Origin: Tritrichomonas foetus
Lineage: Eukaryota; Parabasalia; Tritrichomonadida; Tritrichomonadidae
NCBI GenBank assembly: GCA_001839685.1
Contig: MLAK01000855.1
Location: 1-12,422 of the forward strand
Length of the DNA: 12,422 nt
Direction of reading: 5' to 3'
Numbering within the stretch: the stretch's first letter is position 1; each line of letters begins with the position of its first letter. This document shows positions 1 to 5,482 of the stretch, piece after piece. The position numbers and the translations under genes are program-made. The notes below the pieces were generated by a model, which saw only the letters and a program-made list of their open reading frames with translations, searched no databases and was not told the DNA's origin.

Positions 1-10
1 GTGGTAGGAC

Positions 11-65
11 AAAGGTTTATGGGATGGTCCCACAAAATCTTTGGGGGACCATTTTGTAAACCTTT
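11..65 (+). repeat. 55-nt imperfect inverted repeat (possible RNA hairpin)
   Basis: Bases 11-36 pair with 40-65 around a 3-nt loop (37-39). By eye there are 21 Watson-Crick pairs, four G-U pairs (20-23 with 53-56) and one A-G mismatch (32/44). The outer arm is AAAGGTTTA (11-19) against TAAACCTTT (57-65), and the inner arm is GGTCCC (26-31) against GGGACC (45-50). The G-U pairs would hold only in a plus-strand transcript; on the minus strand they become A-C mismatches. The sequence is clearly richer in G and C than the flanking spacer. A plus-strand frame from base 1 stays open to a TAG at 70-72, so it could instead be the tail of a coding region entering from the left. Identity is unknown: structured RNA, repeat-element arm or coding remnant. 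Confidence 0.5.
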
Positions 66-94
66 CATATAGGAGGTCTCATTCATGAAATTTT

Positions 95-135
95 CAGTTG
101 GGATAAATTGAGCGAAGCGCAATTTATCACAACTG
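95..135. repeat. 41-nt hairpin with GCGAAGC tip
   Basis: A symmetrical inverted repeat: CAGTTG (95-100) pairs with CAACTG (130-135), GATAAATTG (102-110) with CAATTTATC (120-128), and GC (112-113) with GC (117-118), closing on a GAA loop. Only 101/129 and 111/119 are mismatched. The tip GCGAAGC (112-118) is the heptamer known from DNA biophysics to form an exceptionally stable mini-hairpin closed by a sheared G-A pair. The element lies between the 11-65 inverted repeat and the tandem repeat at 147-216, with no gene overlapping it. It could be a cruciform-forming element, a small inverted-repeat transposon remnant or a transcript hairpin; the window alone cannot decide. Confidence 0.6.
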
Positions 136-146
136 TATACTCTACT

Positions 147-216
147 AGATCAATAAATAAAGATCAATCAGTAAAGATCAATAAATATAGATCAATCAGT
201 AAAGATCAATAAGTGA
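147..216. repeat. 14-bp tandem repeat, five units
   Basis: Five consecutive 14-bp units each begin AGATCAAT: 147-160, 161-174, 175-188, 189-202 and 203-216. They alternate between AGATCAATAAATAA-type and AGATCAATCAGTAA-type, giving a 28-bp higher-order period over the first four. The array decays into GATATA-like sequence up to about 250 and ends about 55 bp beyond the 3' end of the minus-strand gene at 272. A slippage-prone minisatellite in a spacer is the simplest reading. Confidence 0.85.
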
Positions 217-270
217 ATATAAAGATATATGTAGATATAGATAAAAGTCAGATATTTTAGCCTAATAAAA

Positions 271-274
271 TTTA
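271..274 (-). terminator. Stop-overlapping TAAA polyadenylation signal
   Basis: Read on the minus strand the gene ends ATA TAA A. In Trichomonas the UAAA polyadenylation signal commonly includes the stop codon itself, and this fits. Cleavage would be expected a short distance downstream, towards the tandem repeat. Confidence 0.4.
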
Positions 275-598
275 TATAGATGTTCTTTTCCGAACAATAG
301 TTGAAGCGATGAGGTAAACCGCGTTGAGGACAAAGAGAACCATGCATGCTCTCTCCATTGAGACTGAAAACTCTTCAACTGGCTGGAATGCCAAAGTCTT
401 TTGATATTCTTCAGGTAAATTGAATGACAAGATAATGCAGCAAAATACGAAGAACAAACCGAGAGCGATATTGAAATAAAGCTTATTCGCGAGAATTTGA
501 CAGCAACATTTGCAGCATTGCTTTCCCATTGGAACTGGAGATGGCGTTGGTTCACGAGATGAAGTTGAAGAGCTCGTTGATAATGAGAGGGTTAACAT
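272..598 (-). CDS. Small two-pass membrane protein, Cys-rich, unknown function
   Basis: A 108-residue protein that I do not assign to a family. It has a Ser/Thr/Pro-rich N-terminus (1-23), a cysteine cluster CCKCCC (28-33), a hydrophobic helix at about 42-59 and a second at about 85-102, and it ends in a short basic tail (VRKRTSI). The layout suggests a hairpin membrane protein with both ends on one side, and the cysteine cluster next to the first helix could be palmitoylated (inference). The ATG at 598 is the first in frame. An internal ATG at 529 would start MGKQCCKCCC, an MG-x-x-C context typical of dual myristoyl/palmitoyl anchoring, and is a plausible alternative start. A Myb-like site lies 23 bases upstream of the ATG. 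The stop TAA is followed by A, giving the trichomonad-type TAAA signal. Real gene likely, function unknown. Confidence 0.6.
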   Translation of the reverse strand: MLTLSLSTSSSTSSREPTPSPVPMGKQCCKCCCQILANKLYFNIALGLFFVFCCIILSFNLPEEYQKTLAFQPVEEFSVSMERACMVLFVLNAVYLIASTIVRKRTSI

Positions 599-620
599 AG
601 TTGTTTATCCAATTTTTAAG

Positions 621-643
621 AAACCGTTAAAGTCTTTGGCGCC
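621..643 (-). promoter_or_regulatory. Myb-like (M3-type) and E2F-like sites upstream of the small membrane-protein gene
   Basis: On the minus strand AACGGTTT (complement of 621-628) matches the Myb-recognition M3 core-promoter element reported in T. vaginalis, and its first base lies about 30 nt before the ATG. A little further upstream, 635-643 reads TTTGGCGCC on the plus strand, matching the E2F pattern TTTSSCGS and containing the palindrome GGCGCC. This is pattern matching by eye only; no expression data. Confidence 0.35.
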
Positions 644-1047
644 ATAGAATTTTATCTCATATGTCATGGTTAACCAAAAAACGCTTAAATTTATTATAGT
701 TTTTGGCCTTAAAAAAGAATAAAAATATCTCGATTATTTGTATATAAAACTTCATATATTTTATTATATATAATAAATTAATACTATAAAATATAAAAAT
801 ATAATATAAAGTACAAATAGATGAAATAATGAGATATATCAATAATTTGATAAACAAATTTTTCTTTTATTTATTTTTTGTAAACAATTTAAAAAGTATC
901 AAACAGTAATTTTTTGAATTATAACTGATCTTTTTCTTTTAAAAAGTCAAAATTGACCTCATCTCAAAAAGCTGCAGCAGTGATTATTAAATTTCCAAGT
1001 CAAACTTGATCGTTATTTCCTTATCATAACCTCAGCCTATTATCAGT

Positions 1048-1056
1048 TCATTTTCG
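1048..1056 (+). promoter_or_regulatory. Initiator-like element before DBR1
   Basis: TCATTTTCG begins 20 bases upstream of the ATG at 1068. It fits the trichomonad Initiator core TCA-Y-T-W with A+1 at 1050, which would give an 18-nt 5' leader, typical of the very short leaders in trichomonads. Confidence 0.45.
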
Positions 1057-1067
1057 TATTTTGATAG

Positions 1068-2111
1068 ATGAAGATTTTTGTTACTGGATGCTTGCATGGC
1101 GAGTGGGATCGATTAATTCAAACCGTGGAAGAACTCATTCAGCAAGGAGAGCAGATTGATCTCATTTTAGTTACTGGTGATGCTCAGACGATGAGGTATC
1201 AAGAAGATTTGAACGCATTTGCGGCACCGCCAAAATATCGACTAATGGGATCGTTTTATAAAATCTACAACGGAGAAAAGAAAATACCCAGACCAACAAT
1301 TGTAGTCGGCGGAAATCACGAATCTGCAGATTTTTTACATTTGCTCCCATTTGGCGGTTGGCTTGCCGAAGACGTATTTTATATTGGTCGAGCAGGGTCG
1401 CTTTCGATTGGTGATATTACAATTTCCGCAATTAGTGGTCTATATAAGCATGAAGATTATTATCGGAAAGTCGACGAAAATTTTCCGCTCAGAACTCAAG
1501 CAGATATTCATACATGGTATCACATTCGCGCATTTTCTGATTTTCAATTGCTCGGCCTTCCACATACTCAAATAATGCTATCTCATGAGTGGCCGGCCAA
1601 AATTCCTCTCAATTATGGCGGCGAGTATTTAAAGCGAAGGAGAAGAGATTTAATCGAATCTGATCGAACAAATAGTTTTGGACTCTTAAAAGGGCTTGAT
1701 ATCATTCATCATCTAAAGCCATCAACTTGGTTTGCATCTCATCACCATATCACATTTCGAGCAAATGTTGAGGGAACACAATTTCATGCGATTCCAAAGC
1801 CAACGCGAAATGACTGGTTTATTGTGGCGGATATTGATGGCGATTTTCAAGAAATTAAATATCGAGGTGATTGGATATCGATTTTGAAAGCAACAACAAC
1901 AGAAATGACAGATCCGGCTATCCTCAAAGACATAAATTGGGATGAGAGATGGGAAAAGCTTAAGCCACAGATGGAAAAGTGCGAAGATTCTTCACTTGGA
2001 GATTTTGAATTAAATCCTTTTGAATATACAGCCAAATTTTGCACTGAGCATAATGTTTATTGTCCCAACCCAGAAATTCGAGAATATATGGCAAGCAGGA
2101 AACCATGTTAG
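1068..2111 (+). CDS. DBR1: RNA lariat debranching enzyme
   Basis: This metallophosphoesterase cleaves the 2'-5' branch of excised intron lariats, a nuclear step in intron turnover. The 347-residue product starts MKIFVTGCLHGEWD, the DBR1 version of phosphoesterase motif I in which Asp is replaced by Cys (C8-x-H10). Further ligands fit the family: D38 in TGDAQ, N83-H84-E85 in GGNHE, H173 in SHEWP, and H225/H227 in ASHHHI. The segment about 124-155 (GLYKHEDYY to YHIRAF) corresponds to the lariat-recognition loop. The C-terminal DBR1 domain runs from about 235 to the end; the long disordered tail of the human protein (over 500 residues) is absent, so this is a compact amoebozoan-like form. The start is the first ATG, with an Initiator-like element just upstream. 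It ends in TAG, and a TAAA lies at 2155-2158. All catalytic positions seem present. Confidence 0.95.
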   Translation: MKIFVTGCLHGEWDRLIQTVEELIQQGEQIDLILVTGDAQTMRYQEDLNAFAAPPKYRLMGSFYKIYNGEKKIPRPTIVVGGNHESADFLHLLPFGGWLAEDVFYIGRAGSLSIGDITISAISGLYKHEDYYRKVDENFPLRTQADIHTWYHIRAFSDFQLLGLPHTQIMLSHEWPAKIPLNYGGEYLKRRRRDLIESDRTNSFGLLKGLDIIHHLKPSTWFASHHHITFRANVEGTQFHAIPKPTRNDWFIVADIDGDFQEIKYRGDWISILKATTTEMTDPAILKDINWDERWEKLKPQMEKCEDSSLGDFELNPFEYTAKFCTEHNVYCPNPEIREYMASRKPC

Positions 2112-2614
2112 TCCTACAGGCAATTTTAATATTCGAAATTATTTTTTTTTATAATAAAGAAAGATTTTGATGTATTCATTAGTGATTTCAGTTATTCAAA
2201 TCTATTTTAACATCAGATATTGCCCGATTGGATGGCTTTTTTTCATTTAAAATTTATAAATTTATGTTAGCAGTTGGTGGAAGGACACAAATCGACGTGA
2301 TTTCTTGGTGAATAGATTTATCGAATTGCTTTGAAAGTTCGTTGGAAATCGATTTGTAGAAAATAGCCGAAAGGGATATTTATTTGGCATATTATCTTCA
2401 GTATTTTTTTGACCAATGACTATCGCCATCTTTCTCTGAATCCAAAATCTTGACCATAATATTGAGATAAAAACTCTGTCATGACTCATTTTCCTTATCA
2501 ATTTTTTTTTCCAGATTGACAAAAAATATACTCAATTTTCATAAGAAATATCGGTTTATCATAGTTCATGAATTAATCACTTCATTAAATTTGAAACTGT
2601 AGGTAATTTGTGAT
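2112..2614. other. Spacer between DBR1 and the acidic/lysine-rich gene
   Basis: A 503-bp stretch without a firm gene. TAAA at 2155-2158 is the nearest candidate poly(A) signal for DBR1. Bases 2262-2489 are less AT-rich than typical spacer and, on the minus strand, hold a 75-codon ATG-initiated frame ending in TAA-A; it resembles nothing I know and overlaps no promoter signature, so I leave it as a weak possibility only. Bases 2500-2614 probably carry the next gene's promoter. Confidence 0.6.
2577..2587 (+). promoter_or_regulatory. Initiator-like element before the acidic/lysine-rich gene
   Basis: TCACTTCATTA begins 38 bases upstream of the ATG at 2615. Its first six bases fit the TCAYTW Initiator core, and it ends in the CATTA found in the extended consensus, but two bases are missing in between. 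The distance is longer than usual, so support is modest. Confidence 0.3.
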
Positions 2615-3289
2615 ATGTCATCTTATGAATCAGAACTCGAAGAAGAATCAGTTTTACTTCAATGTGCAGAAGACAATTATGATGACAGTAGTTCATTAAT
2701 TGAGGATCTTCAAACATCCCAGCAGATTTCACCTTCCCATTCTTTTGATTTTGACGACACTTCATCATTTCTTTCTTCTTCCTTACCTTCATTCAACCAA
2801 CCTGTCATACAAGCAGTTTTTTCATCGCCAGAGATTGAACCCCCAATCCAAGAGATATGGGATCCAATTATTTTCTCAAACACAGTTCCCGTTTACGTAA
2901 ATCCATTGTTGATAGAAAGTCAACAGAGCAATGTCCAACTTTTATGCAATGGAACGAAACAAAAGCCAAAGAAGAAAAAGAAGGAACACATATACCTCGA
3001 AAGGGAGGCTGAAGAATTCAAAACTCAATTCTATGATGCGATCACGAGTCATAAGAGGGCACCCAAAAACCTAGTGAAGAAACTTCACGATAAGGTTTGC
3101 GGGCCTCTCAAAATTAAACCAATGCCTCGCGTTTGCCAAAGGTCAATTGACCGCTACTTTCGTGATTACGCCAAATATTCTGCTCAAATAATTCCAGCCA
3201 TAAAGGTGGAATTTATTAACTTATTAGCTTCGGACCAAGATTTCCAAAAGGAGATTCAAAAATTAAACCAATCCAGGAATCGTAGCTAA
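2615..3289 (+). CDS. Unrecognised acidic/Lys-rich protein, probably nuclear
   Basis: A 224-residue protein with no family I can name. Residues 1-60 are rich in Ser, Asp and Glu with scattered hydrophobics (for example ELEEESVLL and SFDFDDTSSF), like an acidic activation region. Residues 60-112 are a Pro-containing linker. Residues 115-123 (KQKPKKKKK) are a textbook monopartite nuclear localisation signal. From 124 to the end the composition turns helical and basic (EREAEEFKTQFYDAI, then RSIDRYFRDYAKYS and VEFINLLASDQDFQKEI), suggesting a small alpha-helical DNA-, RNA- or protein-binding domain. The acidic N-terminus/NLS/helical C-terminus order resembles a transcription-related factor, but that is inference. 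The ATG at 2615 is the first in frame. It ends TAA followed by A, a stop-overlapping poly(A) signal. A lineage-specific gene is likely. Confidence 0.75.
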   Translation: MSSYESELEEESVLLQCAEDNYDDSSSLIEDLQTSQQISPSHSFDFDDTSSFLSSSLPSFNQPVIQAVFSSPEIEPPIQEIWDPIIFSNTVPVYVNPLLIESQQSNVQLLCNGTKQKPKKKKKEHIYLEREAEEFKTQFYDAITSHKRAPKNLVKKLHDKVCGPLKIKPMPRVCQRSIDRYFRDYAKYSAQIIPAIKVEFINLLASDQDFQKEIQKLNQSRNRS

Positions 3290-3290
3290 A
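3287..3290 (+). terminator. Stop-overlapping TAAA polyadenylation signal
   Basis: The stop codon TAA (3287-3289) is followed directly by A, giving the trichomonad UAAA signal. A second TAAA lies at 3294-3297. Confidence 0.4.
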
Positions 3291-3800
3291 GATTAAATTA
3301 ATAAACACTAAGTTTGTCGCAAATATCTTATATTATCTTCTCATTTCGAGATCTAATCGAAATGATACTTCATAGCACTTTTCGTAAATTTGACTTCTCA
3401 TTTGACCTTCAATGCACGATGAAAACGGTCGCACTTCCTTGATTGAAAATTATAATAAAGCATTGAAAAGTGCGGTTAATTACCGGTTAATGATTTCTTA
3501 ATGGTTGTACAACATTCCGAAAAGTATTGACTGTGGATAATTTATACTATAGATGGTCACTATGATTAATTTTATTTGAACAAAAAATCCAATGAACTCA
3601 TTGAATTTTATATATGGACGATGATAATCTACCATATGGTATATGTAAATGTGTAAAATGTGGTTAAATCATTTAACCTTTTATTGAGCAAAAAAAAAAA
3701 GTCTGATTCTGTCATAAAATTTTTGTTGTAAATTGAAAAAGAAAGTGAAAAAGAAAAATATTTATTAGAACTTTTCTGATCAATAAACAAAATTAATATT
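3290..3800. other. Convergent 3' spacer
   Basis: This 511-bp spacer lies between the tail-to-tail genes ending at 3289 and 3801. It has a locally less AT-rich block at 3420-3495 containing CGCACTT (3430-3436), its reverse complement AAGTGCG about 30 bp later, and a direct repeat CGGTTAAT at 3473-3480 and 3484-3491. The 12-bp palindrome TACCATATGGTA is at 3630-3641. A poly-A run lies near 3690. The long minus-strand frame overlapping 3629-4009 is an antisense/offset shadow of IFT52. No convincing gene. Confidence 0.6.
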
Positions 3801-5000
3801 CTATTGTGTTTGCCTCTTCCAACGAACAACTTGTGTAAAAACGAATTCCAAAACATGTTTTGCATCCTGTTTTGCTTCTGGAAGTTTTGGTAAAATTCCA
3901 AGGATTTTTGCTGCCTGAATAATGAATTTTTCTGCATTTTTTGGCGGTGTTCTTTGTGCAAGTTGTGCCAATCTTGTTTTCGGTGATGCAAATGCGTCAT
4001 CAAGATCAAACAGCTCGAGGACAGGGCCAGGAGGCTCCCTCATCTGCGGAGGAAACACGGCTGGCGTTAAAGGTGGTAATGCTGTATCAAATTGTGGTTT
4101 TACGGTTTCTAATGGATCATTCTTAAGTCCCAAAGTTTGTGCAAGGTTTTGAACATCTGCAACGAAAGACATATCCATATTAAATAGACCCCTTTCGAAG
4201 TTTTGTGGAAAATCTGAACGTAGTTTTTCTCCTTCTTGAATGCAGCTTCTTAGTTTCTCACTCATGCTTTGAACATCTGGTGTATACCATCGCTCAGTGA
4301 TTTCAGGATGATCAGCATCGATCTGATTAATTGCTTGCTCTCGTGTGATAATCAGGCCAATGAAAAAGTTGACGAGTTTTTCATTTGATTCTTTTCTGAT
4401 CCATTCGTCAGTGAACATTTGAGCTGATCCGAAAACGGTCAAAGAGCCCGAGTTCCTTCCAACGACTGAATAGCCGACAACTGGTCGATTTAGCGGATAT
4501 GATGATAGACCGGAAGCGAGGAGCGGAACGGCTGGAGGGATGAGTTCCAAATCTCGGCCATTCGGAAACGCAAAAGTGGCTTTTTGATCGTTCGCAAATT
4601 CGGCAATTGATCGATTGACAATTCCATTTTGGATGGTTACGTGACGTGGATCAACATAACTTATATAGGCTGGTGATATGACGTCTTCGTTGATAATAAT
4701 TCCGTGCTTTTTTATAAACGCTGAAAGTCCGGGTGGTAAAGATGTCGCCGAAACAACAACAGCGCCACCGTTCTGCATGAAAGTTTCGATTACTCCTGCT
4801 TCCTCCGGTTTGATGTCGTTCTTTGGCTGGAAAAACCAAATCGAGCTCGCATTTTTGACGATATCTTCTGTTATTAGGCCTTTGTGGTGTTTCGGCTCGG
4901 ACGCAGGCGAGATTATCGTGTTGAATATAGATAATTTCTTCGCAATGTGAAATTGTTCGACATGACCAGCAATGATAATCGCGACCTTTCCAGTCGACAT
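3801..5000 (-). CDS. IFT52: Intraflagellar transport protein 52
   Basis: A 399-residue IFT-B core subunit that moves cargo along flagella and organises IFT-B1 with IFT46, IFT70 and IFT88. Residues 1 to about 250 form the N-terminal GIFT (Rossmann-like) domain; recognisable stretches include NGGAVVVSA (77-85), SSYPLNRPVVGY (166-177), LTVFGSAQMFTDEW (187-200) and NQIDADHPEI (225-234). The C-terminal half carries the family's most diagnostic blocks: PQFDTALPPLTPAVFPP (302-318), LELFDLDDAF (328-337) and KLPEAKQDAKHVLEFVF (372-388), the region used to bind partner IFT-B subunits. Human IFT52 is slightly longer, the difference being mainly a short C-terminal tail. The ATG at 5000 is the first in frame; the stop is TAG. 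An E2F-like site lies 28 bases upstream. Its presence implies a flagellated cell. Apparently intact. Confidence 0.95.
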   Translation of the reverse strand: MSTGKVAIIIAGHVEQFHIAKKLSIFNTIISPASEPKHHKGLITEDIVKNASSIWFFQPKNDIKPEEAGVIETFMQNGGAVVVSATSLPPGLSAFIKKHGIIINEDVISPAYISYVDPRHVTIQNGIVNRSIAEFANDQKATFAFPNGRDLELIPPAVPLLASGLSSYPLNRPVVGYSVVGRNSGSLTVFGSAQMFTDEWIRKESNEKLVNFFIGLIITREQAINQIDADHPEITERWYTPDVQSMSEKLRSCIQEGEKLRSDFPQNFERGLFNMDMSFVADVQNLAQTLGLKNDPLETVKPQFDTALPPLTPAVFPPQMREPPGPVLELFDLDDAFASPKTRLAQLAQRTPPKNAEKFIIQAAKILGILPKLPEAKQDAKHVLEFVFTQVVRWKRQTQ

Positions 5001-5027
5001 TCCGAATTTTTATATTTCAGAGAATTT

Positions 5028-5038
5028 TTTCGCGGGAA
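5028..5038 (-). promoter_or_regulatory. E2F-like site upstream of IFT52
   Basis: TTTCGCGGGAA on the plus strand (TTCCCGCGAAA towards the gene) closely matches the E2F/DP dyad and begins 28 bases upstream of the IFT52 ATG, in a spacer that otherwise has almost no CG. The match is seen by eye; function is inference. Confidence 0.35.
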
Positions 5039-5418
5039 GTAACGAGATTCATATCACATCATATTTCAGGACATGTGAAGAGAAATCCATCTCATATTCA
5101 TTCTCTACATCTGAGTGAAAATACAGTATTTCGGCATGTTAAACACTATCATCTATTCCACTATTTACTTCATAAATTTATTTTATCATATAATAAAATA
5201 ATTAATTAAAAAAACATTAGGGAAAAGGGTTTCATAAATGAAATCTCACACAATTGACATTAAAGCATTGAAAAAAGAATGAAAATCAAAAGAGAAAATA
5301 TTAACATGAAAATTATGAATTCATATAAATTATTCATTGGAAACCAAAAAAATGGAAAAATGTCTCAATCAAATAATTTACTTTATTACATAAAATACAA
5401 AACAATTCATTTGCACAA

Positions 5419-5440
5419 TATATAACTATATAGTTATATA
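5419..5440. repeat. 22-bp perfect AT palindrome
   Basis: The arms TATATAACTAT and ATAGTTATATA are exact reverse complements with no spacer. It lies about 43 bp downstream of the mucolipin-like stop codon, where it could form a hairpin in the 3' transcript; simple AT composition may also explain it. Confidence 0.6.
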
Positions 5441-5482
5441 GTTTTTTTTAGAATTTCAATTCATGATATTGTTCACATGAGA

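Larger units (their letters stand above)
599..1067. other. AT-rich divergent spacer
   Basis: This 469-bp spacer lies between the minus-strand membrane-protein gene and plus-strand DBR1. Bases 680-900 are almost pure A/T with several short homopolymer runs; the 66-codon minus-strand frame there is a compositional artefact. The segment 950-1067 is more mixed and should hold the DBR1 promoter. No RNA gene or longer repeat seen. Confidence 0.7.
5001..5482. other. Spacer between IFT52 and the mucolipin-like gene
   Basis: A 482-bp spacer between two head-to-tail minus-strand genes. The part next to IFT52 (5001-5160) is mixed in composition and should be its promoter; 5160-5482 is strongly AT-rich and would hold the 3' end of the upstream channel transcript, including the palindrome at 5419-5440. 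No gene seen. Confidence 0.65.

Noticed and set aside
147..216. CRISPR-like array
   Set aside because: Units are 14 bp and directly adjacent with no unique spacers; it is a simple tandem repeat in a eukaryotic context.
657..857. 66-codon minus-strand frame in the spacer before DBR1
   Set aside because: Composed almost only of I, F, Y, K and L codons from near-pure A/T sequence; no promoter or family signal.
2262..2522. 86-codon minus-strand frame between DBR1 and the acidic/lysine-rich gene
   Set aside because: Its first codon is TTG; from the first ATG (2489) it is 75 residues with no recognisable motif. The TAA-A ending is the only point in favour, too little to call a gene.
3629..4009. 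126-codon minus-strand frame
   Set aside because: Offset-frame shadow of the IFT52 3' end extended through the AT-rich spacer; IFT52 homology fixes the true frame.
4678..4950. 90-codon plus-strand frame inside IFT52
   Set aside because: Antisense to a well-supported IFT52 coding region.
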